Numbered from the stretch's first letter, positions 53,341-62,807 are shown. The stretch: 64,000 bases of DNA from Runella slithyformis DSM 19594 (GCF_000218895.1 NC_015703.1:4229001-4293000); one strand, 5' to 3'. The notes: generated from the sequence alone by a model not told the origin. Made by a program: numbers and translations.

Positions 53341-54168
53341 TTAACTTTTAAATCCTTTTTCAACGGCCATTCTGACGATGCCCATAAACCCATTGAGGGG
53401 TAATACCCAACGCATAAACAGCAGCATGGAGGATTGAGTACTTGCCGGATAGCGCAGTTTGGAAGACCCGTCGGTGGCGGCACGGTAGATCGTTTTGGCT
53501 ACTACCTCCGGCCCCGGGGCGTCTTCGCCGGCCTTTTGACTGTTGTTGTAGGTGATTTGCTCGTAACGGTCGTAATCTGTCAATCCCTCTTTTTGGAACA
53601 GATCCATCGAACGCTCGTAAAAGTCCGTCTTGATCGCGCCGGGCTCGACGTTTTTGACCCTAATGTTCAACGGACGCAACTCAAATTGCAGGGCTTCAGC
53701 CCAGCCTTCCACTGCCCATTTGGTGCCGTGGTATACGCTGTAGATCGGGAAGGTGATGCGACCGCCCATGGAGGTGACGTTGATGATGGTTCCGGCGCGG
53801 TTTTTACGGAAATAGGGCAGAATTTCGCGCACTACGTTCATTACCCCAAATACGTTGGTATCAAATTGTTTCCTGATTTGTTCGGGAGTAGCTTTCTCGA
53901 AAATTCCTACCGCCCCATACCCGGCATTGTTGACGATGACGTCAATCCCGCCGAAATCGGTCAGCGCACTGCTGATCGCCTGTTGGATGCTTTGGGGGTC
54001 GGTGACATCTAAAGCATATAAACGAACGTTCGGCAATTGAGCCAATTCGGTCTCTTTTTGCGGTGTACGCATCGTGGCGGCTACGTTCCAACCCTGTTCG
54101 GCAAAATACCGTACGGTCGCTTTACCGATTCCGGAAGAAGTTCCTGTGATTAATGCTGTTTTTTTCAT
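53341..54168 (-). CDS. SDR family oxidoreductase
   Basis: A 275-residue NAD(P)-dependent enzyme. The cofactor motif is TGTSSGIGKAT at residues 8-18, the NNAGYG motif is near 87, and the catalytic Ser-Tyr-Lys is in NVTSMGG and SVYHGTKWAVEG (YxxxK is YHGTK). This matches classical SDRs acting on alcohols or ketones. It is downstream of a TetR gene on the same strand and has a repeat of the putative TetR operator just ahead of its ATG. Confidence 0.93.
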   Translation of the reverse strand: MKKTALITGTSSGIGKATVRYFAEQGWNVAATMRTPQKETELAQLPNVRLYALDVTDPQSIQQAISSALTDFGGIDVIVNNAGYGAVGIFEKATPEQIRKQFDTNVFGVMNVVREILPYFRKNRAGTIINVTSMGGRITFPIYSVYHGTKWAVEGWAEALQFELRPLNIRVKNVEPGAIKTDFYERSMDLFQKEGLTDYDRYEQITYNNSQKAGEDAPGPEVVAKTIYRAATDGSSKLRYPASTQSSMLLFMRWVLPLNGFMGIVRMAVEKGFKS

Positions 54169-54178
54169 TGTTTTAATT

Positions 54179-54192
54179 TGAATAAATATTCA
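54179..54192 (-). promoter_or_regulatory. Putative TetR operator before the SDR gene
   Basis: TGAATAAATATTCA, a palindrome with 6-base arms, lies 11 bases ahead of the SDR start. Two similar 14-mers precede the TetR gene (54922 and 54951). Confidence 0.7.
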
Positions 54193-54287
54193 TTTATTGG
54201 GTAAAAAAAGAGGAGCTATACGCTCTTCTTACTGTTTATTAGTACTGTTTTGCATTCCAAGTATTTGGTCTGTATATGATGAGTGAA

Positions 54288-54866
54288 TTAGCTTCGTATT
54301 CCATCCCAAAGTACACTGAAGGTCAGTTCCCAGTCCGCAGGGGTAATGGGTTTTTGGGTATAGATAGCCACTTTGGCCATTTCATTCAGCATGCCGCACA
54401 CGAGCGTCACGAGCAATTCCGGGTCGGCTTCTTTGATAAGGCTTTGACGTTGGCCTTCCACCACCAATTGATAAATGGGTTGCAGGGCTATTTCTTCTTC
54501 TGCCTTGGTAGCGTCGTCTTCGTGAAAATAGGGTGAACGGAAATATTGCTCTAAAAACGCACCGTATTCGGGATTGTTAATGTTGTCATCCAGATAGTTA
54601 TGGGCTATTTTTTTGATTTTTATCTTGAGCGGATCGCTGTCGGTAATGTGCCGGGTCAGGTCATTGGTGCTGACATGCATCAGGTACAGATACAATTCAC
54701 GGATGAGTTGATTTTTGTCTTCAAAGTAAATATAAACGGTTCCTGTAGCCACGCCGGCTTCCTTAGCCAGGTCCGACATTTTGAGTCCGGCCAGCCCTAC
54801 CCGTGCCACCATTTTGAGGGCAGTGGTAAGGATGAGCTGCACTTTAGTTTCGTCTTTTGTTCTCAT
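54288..54866 (-). CDS. TetR/AcrR family transcriptional regulator
   Basis: A 192-residue repressor. The N-terminal helix-turn-helix reads LKMSDLAKEAGVATGTVYIYFEDKNQLIRELY. The rest is a helical sensor domain. It is the first gene of an operon with the SDR enzyme and the small membrane protein. Three TGAATAAAnnTTCA sites (54179, 54922, 54951) suggest that it controls both itself and the SDR gene. The ligand is unknown. Confidence 0.93.
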   Translation of the reverse strand: MRTKDETKVQLILTTALKMVARVGLAGLKMSDLAKEAGVATGTVYIYFEDKNQLIRELYLYLMHVSTNDLTRHITDSDPLKIKIKKIAHNYLDDNINNPEYGAFLEQYFRSPYFHEDDATKAEEEIALQPIYQLVVEGQRQSLIKEADPELLVTLVCGMLNEMAKVAIYTQKPITPADWELTFSVLWDGIRS

Positions 54867-54921
54867 GTGTTTTCGGAATGAGCGAACTGCGTCACTTCTG
54901 AAATGATGCTGTAAAGTACGG

Positions 54922-54964
54922 TGAATAAAAATTCATTTCCAAATTTTTGATGAATAAAATTTCA
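54922..54964 (-). promoter_or_regulatory. Two putative TetR operators upstream of the TetR gene
   Basis: TGAATAAAAATTCA (54922-54935) and TGAATAAAATTTCA (54951-54964) are 14-mers whose centres are 29 bases apart, nearly three helical turns. This spacing favours two dimers on one face of the DNA. Confidence 0.72.
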
Positions 54965-54982
54965 TTTAATTGTGTAAAAATG

Positions 54983-55017
54983 ACGAGTTACGAATGAGCG
55001 AAGGACGAATGGGAGGA
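54983..55017. repeat. Degenerate heptamer repeat (ACGAATG type)
   Basis: The units ACGAGTT, ACGAATG, AGCGAAG, GACGAAT and GGGAGGA keep a 7-base phase. They lie between the TetR operators and the START gene end, and resemble the array at 4203. Confidence 0.6.
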
Positions 55018-55061
55018 TAAAGTGTTTTTTACCTCTAACTTCCGCTCATCACTCCATAAGG

Positions 55062-55724
55062 TTACAGAAAACTGAACGTGCGATTTTGATAATAAGGGCG
55101 TGAGATGACTTTTTGCATGTTTGCAAAAGATTGGTAGGGGCCTACGGCAATCAAAGCGTTGACGAGCCAAATGGGCAGTTCTCCGCCCGGATCAACGGCA
55201 AATGTATAGTCTACCTGCAATCGTTTTCCGTCAAGTTCCTGAACTGTCCAAAGTGAGCGCCAATGCGGAATGCGAACAATGCCCTTTTTGGGCGGGGCCA
55301 TTTCGGGCGCATTCGTACCGTGAATACGGAGGGTGCGGGTCGCGCGGTCCATCTCAAACTCCATGTGGATGACCAAATCACGGTTCGACACGGGCCAAAC
55401 CATTTCGGTTTCGCTGTAGTAATAGAACTCACGGTCGCTGACACGCTTTACCAAGTGGGCCTCTGCCACCCGGTAGACGGCCTCTTTGTAGTGATCAATA
55501 TCAGATACAAAAGCGGCCAACTGCGAGAGGCCGGCGTTAAGTTCACAGGTAACTTTGACTTCTTTCAGCTTACTGTCGGTCAGGTGGCGGGAGTACACAC
55601 GGATTCCGTTCTTATCTTTTTCCAATTTCCATGCATTATGATTTTGCTCCTGGCTTGCAGACGAAAAGGGCAATATCAGAAGAATAAAGGCTAAAAAACG
55701 GTTTATGTTCCAAGTTACAGGCAT
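55062..55724 (-). CDS. START domain lipid-binding protein
   Basis: A 220-residue protein with an N-terminal export signal (about residues 7-24). It has a START/SRPBCC fold: WKLEKDKNGIRVYSRHLTDSKLKEVKVT at the start, FYYYSETEMVWPVSNRDLVIH in the middle, and WTVQELDGKRLQVDYTFAVDPGG near the end. START domains hold lipids or other hydrophobic ligands. It is exported, which suits an envelope lipid role; the ligand is unknown. Confidence 0.85.
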   Translation of the reverse strand: MPVTWNINRFLAFILLILPFSSASQEQNHNAWKLEKDKNGIRVYSRHLTDSKLKEVKVTCELNAGLSQLAAFVSDIDHYKEAVYRVAEAHLVKRVSDREFYYYSETEMVWPVSNRDLVIHMEFEMDRATRTLRIHGTNAPEMAPPKKGIVRIPHWRSLWTVQELDGKRLQVDYTFAVDPGGELPIWLVNALIAVGPYQSFANMQKVISRPYYQNRTFSFL

Positions 55725-55778
55725 ACAAAATCGGTAATCTATCGGCTGCCGCCGCAGGGAGTGATAAAAATGATTTTT

Positions 55779-57287
55779 TTATTTTGGGTTGATGCTTTGC
55801 GTCAATTCATAAACTTTATCCATGTCTAAGTCTTTCGTCTTGACCACATCTCGGTACGTATATTCTACGGGAATATCGGGCATGACGCCGCGCCCTTTGT
55901 CATGTCCCGGCAGGTGCAGTACAATCTTAAACATTGGGATTCGGACCTTGGCTTTGGTGTTGGGCAACGTGACATAGGGTGAAATAAAGGCGTTGCAGCC
56001 ATACTGTCCGCCGCCGGTTTCGCGGCCAATAGACACTGCCCTCGGGTTGTACTGCTGAATAATGGACGCGAAAATAGCTGCCGCTGAAAAAGATCCTCCA
56101 TTGGTCAGTAAATAGACTTTTCCCTTGAAACCGAATTTTTTGTTAGGGCGCAGCACTTTGGCAGCCGAACGATTACGAATCCGGTCAGAAGAAATTTTTC
56201 TTGACCAAAAGTTACGGGCCGCAAACCGCAGTAATTTGCCGCCATAGTAAGCGTTGAAAGAAGGGCGTCCGCGCACAGCGTCGATGGTATCATACACTAC
56301 ATAATTTGAATCAAGCAGGTACGACATCAGGTTAATGCTGGCATCCGAGCGACCGCCGCCGTTGGCCCGCAGATCAATGACCAGATGCTCAATGTTTTTC
56401 TCTTTGATTTTTTTAAATGATCTTCGGTAAAACTTCCGATGCCCGCGGTCGCTGAAGGTATTGATGTCCAGAATAGCAACGGTGCTGTCTTTGGACGAAA
56501 TGCTCAGGCTGCGTCGTTTGTCTACTTTGGGAGGTTTGACCCGAGGCAGGGGAGTGGTGGTCGGAACGGTATTAGGTTTGGGAGCGCTTACGGGTTTGGG
56601 GGCATTCTTTTTGGAGACTTTAGGGGGAGCGCTGAACGAAAGCTTCACAGTGCGCGATTTTCCCAAACTATCCCTGACCGTCACGTTGAACGTGCTGTCG
56701 TTTCCGTATAAATAGCGATAAAAAGAACCGAAATTGGTATTGGCCACCGAAATTTTGAAGGTTTGATTATACCCATCTGACGGAATCAGGTCCCACATTT
56801 CCTGCATTATCTGTCTGACAGGCCGCCCGTCGATCCGGGTGATCTCAGAGCCGATCAGAAGGGTAGAATCTTTGGTTCGATTTTGGGTAATGCGTAACTG
56901 ATGATTGGCCCAAAAAACCGAAAGCGGAAACTCTTTGGGTTTATTTTTTTTCACATACTTGGTGTATTGTTTGGAAGGATACACATCCGTATGCCCGCAG
57001 CGAATATAAGAAAAGACAGGATTGACCGTTCGGCGAAATTCACGCTCGGTCATGGGGTGGGTGAGTTGTTTTTCAGCTTTTTCAAACGCCCACTGAATAC
57101 TGTCGGGAGAAGTATAACGATAAATCCCGGGATGTGACTCCAGCAATGCCCGTCGCATCAATGTAAAATCATCCCGGATTTGTTGCACGGAATACGTTTG
57201 CTTTGGGTCAAACGCAGTACTGCAGGCGGTCAAAAGGCAAAGACAGATACAACTTGCGGGAACGTAAAATCTCATTGGTTGGTGCAT
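55779..57287 (-). CDS. S41 family peptidase lipoprotein
   Basis: A 502-residue lipoprotein. The signal ends in the lipobox LTAC (Cys22; an internal Met at residue 5 is an alternative start). The S41 core lies at about 260-490: EHLVIDLRANGGGRSDASINLM and LTNGGSFSAAAIFASII with the nucleophile Ser, then GRETGGGQYG. A proline/threonine-rich linker (KPVSAPKPNTVPTTTPLP) inserts at about residues 230-250, between a PDZ-like region and the peptidase. S41 enzymes process or degrade exported proteins; the target is unknown. Confidence 0.9.
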   Translation of the reverse strand: MHQPMRFYVPASCICLCLLTACSTAFDPKQTYSVQQIRDDFTLMRRALLESHPGIYRYTSPDSIQWAFEKAEKQLTHPMTEREFRRTVNPVFSYIRCGHTDVYPSKQYTKYVKKNKPKEFPLSVFWANHQLRITQNRTKDSTLLIGSEITRIDGRPVRQIMQEMWDLIPSDGYNQTFKISVANTNFGSFYRYLYGNDSTFNVTVRDSLGKSRTVKLSFSAPPKVSKKNAPKPVSAPKPNTVPTTTPLPRVKPPKVDKRRSLSISSKDSTVAILDINTFSDRGHRKFYRRSFKKIKEKNIEHLVIDLRANGGGRSDASINLMSYLLDSNYVVYDTIDAVRGRPSFNAYYGGKLLRFAARNFWSRKISSDRIRNRSAAKVLRPNKKFGFKGKVYLLTNGGSFSAAAIFASIIQQYNPRAVSIGRETGGGQYGCNAFISPYVTLPNTKAKVRIPMFKIVLHLPGHDKGRGVMPDIPVEYTYRDVVKTKDLDMDKVYELTQSINPK

Positions 57288-57447
57288 TTTGTTTTGCGTG
57301 GTTGAAAATACATTTATCGCTCCCGCAAAACCTTAGTTTTTACAAAAAAATACATAAATTGCTTCAAAACAAAAACCAATAACCAAGTGTTTTTGGAATG
57401 ATACACAAAAAAAAACGATCCAATCCACTTAATTTATATCTACAATC

Positions 57448-57927
57448 ATGGCACGCCCGAATCTTGATCTTATTGCGGCACTTCGTCGTACGGCCCGAAA
57501 AATCGAAAAGGGTTCTCCATATCAATGGGGCCACATGGGAAGTTGCAATTGCGGTAATTTAGCGCAGGAAATTACCCGACTGACCAAAGCTGAAATTCAC
57601 GCCCACGCCCTGGCCAACGGACGGGGAGACTGGAACGAGCAACTCAACGATTATTGCCCTACCAGCGGTTTGCCCATGGACCTGCTTATCGGTGAAATGA
57701 TGGAGGCAGGACTTGACTCTGACGATCTGAAGCAGTTGGAGCGCCTGTCGGATGTACGTATTCTGCATCGCCTGCCGCCCGAAAAACGGTATTTACGGCA
57801 TAATTTCCGCGATGATGTAGTGCTGTATATCAATGAATGGGCCAACCTGCTCGAAGAACAATTGCTGGCGCCGATTCAGCTTCCGCGTTTTGAGTGGAAC
57901 CAAGTGAAAGAGACCGCAGTCGTTTAG
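57448..57927 (+). CDS. Conserved protein of unknown function
   Basis: A 159-residue cytoplasmic protein with no signal or membrane helix. It has GSPYQWGHMGSCNCGNLAQ at residues 22-40, with a CxC, and YCPTSGLPMD near 69. A later HNFRDDVVLYINEWANLLEEQLL is helical. The GSCNCG motif suggests a metal or cluster site. No family with a known function is recognised. Followed by a terminator. Confidence 0.75.
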   Translation: MARPNLDLIAALRRTARKIEKGSPYQWGHMGSCNCGNLAQEITRLTKAEIHAHALANGRGDWNEQLNDYCPTSGLPMDLLIGEMMEAGLDSDDLKQLERLSDVRILHRLPPEKRYLRHNFRDDVVLYINEWANLLEEQLLAPIQLPRFEWNQVKETAVV

Positions 57928-57965
57928 AAAAAGGCCGCTAAATCATTAAGCAATCTCCCAAAGCG

Positions 57966-57998
57966 AAGCGCCTGCATCCATGCGGGCGCTTATTTTTT
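57966..57998 (+). terminator. Rho-independent terminator
   Basis: An 11-base stem (57966-57976 with 57981-57991, one G-T pair), loop TCCA, followed by ATTTTTT. It ends the unknown-function gene at 57448. Confidence 0.85.
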
Positions 57999-58070
57999 GC
58001 GTTAAAATCCTTGCCGGCATAGTTTTTTAGTTCTTACATGGTACTTCACCTGTATTAACAAAACAAAAAC

Positions 58071-59753
58071 ATGAGGCACAAATGGACTAAATGGATACTC
58101 ATTATCGGAGGGGTAACAGCGCTGCTGATATTGGCCGTCGTAGCGGCTGAGAAGTATTATTTACAGCCGCTGCTTGCGAAAACGCTTAAAAAATCGGTTT
58201 CAGAATCATCGGATGGACTGTATCGAATTCAATTTGAGAAACTGATGTATGAGCCATTTTCCGGCGACGCCCAACTCACTCACATCCAATTGATCCCTGA
58301 TACGCTGTTGTACCGACAACGGCTTGAGAATATCCAAACGTCCCATTTCGTTTATGCGACCTACATTGAAGAGATTAAACTCTCCGAAATTCGCCTGTTT
58401 AAGTTGGTGATGCAACGAAAACTGGATATTGGCCTCATCCGAATCAATAAACCCACCGTTGAGATCACGCAGCATAAACAACAGAATAACCCTAAAAAGG
58501 CCGCTCCTTCGCCGTATAAGGTGATCTCAAAATTTGTAAAATCCTTTCGGGTGCGGAAAATTGAGTTTGACCAAATGAAGTTTGTCTTTGCCGATGAAAC
58601 CAAAAAGCAGCCTGAGCGGATCGTGCTCAATAAACTGAATGTCGACATCACTGATTTTCTCATCGACTCGCTTTCGGCCCAAGATACCACTCGGTTTTAT
58701 TATTCTAAAAATACGTCGTTCCGACTTTCAAACCTGAATTTTCCTTCCGTAAGTCCGTTGCACGATTTTCGCCTGGATACAATTTCTTTTTCGTCGGCAC
58801 AGCGTCAGATCGAAGTGAGGGGAGTTCATTACATTCCTAAATTTAAGGGGCGTCAGTTTACGACCCGCTCCGACGGTGACGACCGCATTGCGTTTGTCTT
58901 TGAAAATATTTCGGTGAAAGAAGTGAATCTGAATGCCTTGATCTTTGATAAAAAATTGGTGGCGCAACGGGCGAATATTCAACGCGGAAGCATTGATATT
59001 TTCGGCGACGGCACCTATCCTGCCGTTAATTCCAAAGTAGGAAAATATCCACAGCAGCTTTTTCGTAATTTAAAGTTTAAACTGAAACTGGACACCCTGC
59101 GGGTTGAAAATTTTCTGATCGCGTATTCTGAATATAAGCCCAATACCAGGGAAAGCGGAGGCGTTAATTTTGAATTGGTCAGAGGTGATTTATTGAACGT
59201 AACCAACGACACCCTTCCGTTGGCCAAAAACCCCATCTGTGAAGCGCGAATCGAAAGCCTTTTTATGGGTATAGCTCCTCTCAATACGCATTTTACGTTC
59301 AACATTGCTTCCAAAAAAGGGGATTTTACCTGTAAAGGAAGCTTAGGAGCCGTTGATTTGAAAGTGATCAACCCCGTATTGGAATCGTTGGCGCTTACCA
59401 CTATCGAATCCGGAAAAGTGAAGAGCTTTGATTTTATGATGAAAGGAGATGAATACAAAGTTCGGGGCAGCGGCACGTTGATTTATCACGACCTGAAAAC
59501 CGTTTTTCTCAAACAGGACAGCGAAGGGGATACCAAAAAACGAAAATTGGTCACCGGTTTGGCTGATATGATGTTTATTCAGGACCATAATCCGTGGCCG
59601 AATGAGCCGGTGAGGGTCGGTGAAATAGATTATACGCGTGATCCCAAAAAATCGTATTTTGCTACCCTTTGGCGCAGCCTTCGGCAATCTATGGCGCGGT
59701 GTGTCCTGAAGCGAAAAGGGTTGAAGAAGCTGAAAAAATTAGGCCGAAATTAA
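58071..59753 (+). CDS. AsmA-like / DUF748-type envelope protein
   Basis: A 560-residue protein with a single N-terminal anchor (WILIIGGVTALLILAVVAAE, residues 8-27). The rest is beta-rich with repeated motifs of the form LRVENFLIAYSEY, KLSEIRLFKL and LIFDKKLVAQRANIQRG. This is the AsmA/TamB-like repeating beta-groove fold, which moves lipids between membranes. The C-terminus ends in a basic segment (VLKRKGLKKLKKLGRN). The exact substrate is unknown. A REP-like cluster follows. Confidence 0.75.
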   Translation: MRHKWTKWILIIGGVTALLILAVVAAEKYYLQPLLAKTLKKSVSESSDGLYRIQFEKLMYEPFSGDAQLTHIQLIPDTLLYRQRLENIQTSHFVYATYIEEIKLSEIRLFKLVMQRKLDIGLIRINKPTVEITQHKQQNNPKKAAPSPYKVISKFVKSFRVRKIEFDQMKFVFADETKKQPERIVLNKLNVDITDFLIDSLSAQDTTRFYYSKNTSFRLSNLNFPSVSPLHDFRLDTISFSSAQRQIEVRGVHYIPKFKGRQFTTRSDGDDRIAFVFENISVKEVNLNALIFDKKLVAQRANIQRGSIDIFGDGTYPAVNSKVGKYPQQLFRNLKFKLKLDTLRVENFLIAYSEYKPNTRESGGVNFELVRGDLLNVTNDTLPLAKNPICEARIESLFMGIAPLNTHFTFNIASKKGDFTCKGSLGAVDLKVINPVLESLALTTIESGKVKSFDFMMKGDEYKVRGSGTLIYHDLKTVFLKQDSEGDTKKRKLVTGLADMMFIQDHNPWPNEPVRVGEIDYTRDPKKSYFATLWRSLRQSMARCVLKRKGLKKLKKLGRN

Positions 59754-59764
59754 TTCAGAACCGT

Positions 59765-59957
59765 AGGGGCGGGGCTTGCCTCCGCCCGATGTACCTTCCA
59801 AATCCCCGAACTAACGCAATACGAACAGACGTAAAAAGGGGCAGAGGTAAGCGGTACCCCGCCGCGGCCCTGCCCCTTCATTTACATTTTACATTTCTTA
59901 TTTTTCAGTTTTATAAAAGGGCAAATGCAAAAAGGGCAGACGCGAGGCCTGCCCCTA
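59765..59957. repeat. Cluster of REP-like GC-rich hairpins between convergent genes
   Basis: Three hairpins fall in 200 bases: 59767-59774/59780-59787 (near-identical to 17023-17043), 59836-59843/59871-59878 (perfect 8-base arms), and 59934-59939/59949-59954. They fill the space between the AsmA-like and PIG-L stops and probably act as a joint terminator. No coding frame was recognised. Confidence 0.7.
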
Positions 59958-59963
59958 TGGGTA

Positions 59964-62462
59964 TTATTTTTTGCCCAGTGAGATCAAATTGGCAAACAAA
60001 CGATATGCGCCCGGTACGCCGCCGGGAAGCTCGCGGAAAAACACCAGACCGGTATAAACAAAATGTCCTTTGCCGTAAGGGGCGTAGATAAGGCTGCCTT
60101 CTTTGGCGGCTTCGTCGGTATCGTTGGCAGAAAAAATGGGCGTGTAATTTTTATCCCACTCCACCGCAAAATAGATGCCGCGTTCCTGAATCCAGCCTTC
60201 AAAATCCTTCGATGTAATTTTGTTGGGCGTATTCAAAATAGGGTGGTTGGGCTGTAAGATCCGCATTTCGGCATCTTCTTCCGTCACGCGGTCGCGACCC
60301 ACTTTAAACGGATACGGACCCATTTCCTTCACTTTGAGGGTATTGCCGAATCCGCCCGCTGTTACGTATTGAACCACCATGGTGCCGCCGTTTTTGACGT
60401 ATTCCATTAATTTATCCTGAAAATACCTGATGCGGTCTTCGGTGTTATAAGCCCGCACACCCACCACAATGGCGTCATATACGGCGAGGTTCTTGCTCAA
60501 CGCCGCTTCGTCGAGCAGGGTCACGTTACAGCCCATTTGGCGCAATGCCGCCGGCACTTCGTCGCCCGCCCCGGCAATGTACCCAATGTTTTTTGCTTTG
60601 TTTTTGATGTCCAATTTGACCAATGCCGTTGTAGCCGTTGGAAAAACAGTTTGCGTTGGAATGTGCTTATACTCCACCGATCGCAAACTGTAGGCACTTT
60701 CGCCGTTTTCGGTCTTGGTGATTACCTTTAATTTTACATCACTCTGTTGGGCCGAAGGAAATACTTTCACACTCAGGGTTTGTTCCTGGTATTTTTCGAG
60801 CAGCTCAAACGGGAGTTGTGCGGGTTCCACGCGCCATCCGGCGGGCACGTCAAACGTGAGCGTTCCTTTGACGTTGGCGCGGTGCGCTTTGACCACAATA
60901 TCCACCATTTTGGGTTGGTTATCGGCAAAAACGTACACTTTTTCGCTCACATTGGCGGTCACTTCCGGACGAATTTCGTACGGGCGGTACACTTCACCGT
61001 CGACCGGGTCAGTGGATTTGTAGACCCAGGGTTTGGTAAATGTAAAGGATTGACCGTCGATCAAAAACGTAAACGATGTTTGCAGCGTGGGAATGTTTTC
61101 GGGCGTGCTGAGTTTAGATTGGTCATCTATTTGAAACGCACCGTTCTTAATGGGTTTTTCTAACCAATACGGCTGACTTATTTGGGTGCTTTTAGGAATG
61201 ACAGGGGTAAAAGAGAAAGTGGATAATTCGTTGTTTTTGAGGTCAAGGGTCAGCGTAGAATCTTTTTCGGTGCCCCAAAACTGCAACCGGGTAAGTTTGA
61301 GCGGATAATCCGCGCGCTTTACCACACTGACGCGTACTGCGGCACGGTCTCCCCGGGCAACGGCATAATCGACCGGGTTGGTCTCAAACCAAAGTCCCAA
61401 ACAATTTTGCAGCAATCCTTCCACTTCGGATTTCTTTTGTTGAACGTATTTATTTTGGGCGTCTAATTTTCCCAATTCCTGATAAAGCTTTACCAAAACG
61501 GGGACCGAAGAAGCCGGATAATTGACGTTGTAATTACGAATGGCCTGATCGACCAACTGAGATACCTGCTCACTTCCTTTGACCCGGCCCCACGTCATAT
61601 CGATGCCGTCAAACAGGTCTTTGTCGGCGGGTACACCGTCTTTATGCAGCAGAAAGTCAATGCGGGCGTTTCGGTTGGCTCCCGAGCCAAAACCCTGGCT
61701 TTTGTGCGAACTGCGGCTTTCGGCGGCAATTTCGGCGTATGATTTTCCGAGGTAAGGATTATACCCCCCAATGTCAACGGTGATGAAGCTGCCTTTGTCG
61801 GTTGGCTTTTGATTGGTGAAACCCGGTGAAAACGAGTTCCAAACAATACGTTTGGGCTGCCAAGGTTGTACTTCTTTAAGTTGCTCCGGAAATTTGGTGG
61901 GGTCACCGGCCATTTTGAAGGCCAGTTCTGCCAAAAAAGCCGATGAGTTGTGGTGGCCATGTCCTGCGCGGGCATCGGGTGGAAAACGCGTGATCAGTAC
62001 ATCCGGCTGATTTTTGCGAATGTGGTACACTACGTCTGAGAGGATGTTGTTTTCGCCCCAAAACTTAAGAGTTTCTTCACGGGTTTTGGAAAAACCAAAA
62101 TCATAGGCCCTCGAAAAAAGTTGATCGGCCCCGTCAATGCGTCTGGCGGCCAGCAATTCCTGTGTTCTGATAATTCCGATATATTCGCCCTGCTCCGGAC
62201 CGATAAGGTTTTGTCCGCCGTCGCCGCGTGTGAGGGCAAGGTATTGCGTCTTTACAAGACGCTCCTTCGATAAATACGTAAGCAGGAGGGTATTCTCATC
62301 GTCGGGGTGCGCGGCAATGTGCATGGCGCTGCCCAGTACGTTCAATTTTTTAAGCTGTAAGAGAATTTCGCTGGAGGGGAGGGGTTTTACCTGGGCGTGG
62401 GTGATAAATGTGTAAAGGAATAAAGCGGAAAGGGAAAAGGAATAAAAGGTAACTCTTCTCAT
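59964..62462 (-). CDS. Secreted PIG-L family deacetylase with C-terminal domains
   Basis: An 832-residue exported protein with a signal peptide (MRRVTFYSFSLSALFLYTF). The LmbE/PIG-L deacetylase domain (about 40-330) has the zinc motif AAHPDDE at residues 50-56 and GHGHHNSSAF. It deacetylates N-acetyl sugars. Behind it come beta-rich modules (about 420-620) and a C-terminal region with LLDEAALSKNLAVYDAIVVGVRAYN and GGTMVVQYVTAGGF, like a ThuA/GATase-type fold. The target is probably a glycan from outside the cell, given the export. Confidence 0.9.
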   Translation of the reverse strand: MRRVTFYSFSLSALFLYTFITHAQVKPLPSSEILLQLKKLNVLGSAMHIAAHPDDENTLLLTYLSKERLVKTQYLALTRGDGGQNLIGPEQGEYIGIIRTQELLAARRIDGADQLFSRAYDFGFSKTREETLKFWGENNILSDVVYHIRKNQPDVLITRFPPDARAGHGHHNSSAFLAELAFKMAGDPTKFPEQLKEVQPWQPKRIVWNSFSPGFTNQKPTDKGSFITVDIGGYNPYLGKSYAEIAAESRSSHKSQGFGSGANRNARIDFLLHKDGVPADKDLFDGIDMTWGRVKGSEQVSQLVDQAIRNYNVNYPASSVPVLVKLYQELGKLDAQNKYVQQKKSEVEGLLQNCLGLWFETNPVDYAVARGDRAAVRVSVVKRADYPLKLTRLQFWGTEKDSTLTLDLKNNELSTFSFTPVIPKSTQISQPYWLEKPIKNGAFQIDDQSKLSTPENIPTLQTSFTFLIDGQSFTFTKPWVYKSTDPVDGEVYRPYEIRPEVTANVSEKVYVFADNQPKMVDIVVKAHRANVKGTLTFDVPAGWRVEPAQLPFELLEKYQEQTLSVKVFPSAQQSDVKLKVITKTENGESAYSLRSVEYKHIPTQTVFPTATTALVKLDIKNKAKNIGYIAGAGDEVPAALRQMGCNVTLLDEAALSKNLAVYDAIVVGVRAYNTEDRIRYFQDKLMEYVKNGGTMVVQYVTAGGFGNTLKVKEMGPYPFKVGRDRVTEEDAEMRILQPNHPILNTPNKITSKDFEGWIQERGIYFAVEWDKNYTPIFSANDTDEAAKEGSLIYAPYGKGHFVYTGLVFFRELPGGVPGAYRLFANLISLGKK

Positions 62463-62807
62463 GGTTTAGCAAATTTGCGGGTGATTTGACAAAGCTACAA
62501 AAACCGCCGAAATTGAGTACATTATTACGGTGAGCTTTTCCCTGATTTGCTTCTATTTTCCCGTTGTGGCCTTATATCGGCTTCTGTGCAGGATGCTTGA
62601 AAGATTAAAAAACCTCTGAGCCGGTCTATTCTAATGCGATTGATCGGTTGTTTTGCCGGCGGCCTGCCCGGTTTATTTTGTGGCTTATCCAAATGTGTTT
62701 TATTTTTCGTAAGTATGCTGAAAAGTAGTTGTTCTTCTATTTGAAATGGCCCATTTAGGTAAGTTACATTACAATTTAGGAATATAAAATAACGTTTAAA
62801 AACTCAA
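62463..62807. other. Divergent intergenic region
   Basis: About 345 bases between the divergent PIG-L and GH5-like genes with no recognised gene. The left end holds the PIG-L promoter (62490). The right end, close to 62808, is A+T-rich but lacks a clear TAnnTTTG. Confidence 0.5.
62490..62497 (-). promoter_or_regulatory. -7 element TAGCTTTG for the PIG-L gene
   Basis: On the reverse strand this TAnnTTTG lies 27 bases ahead of the ATG at 62462. No convincing -33 element was found at the usual distance. Confidence 0.55.
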
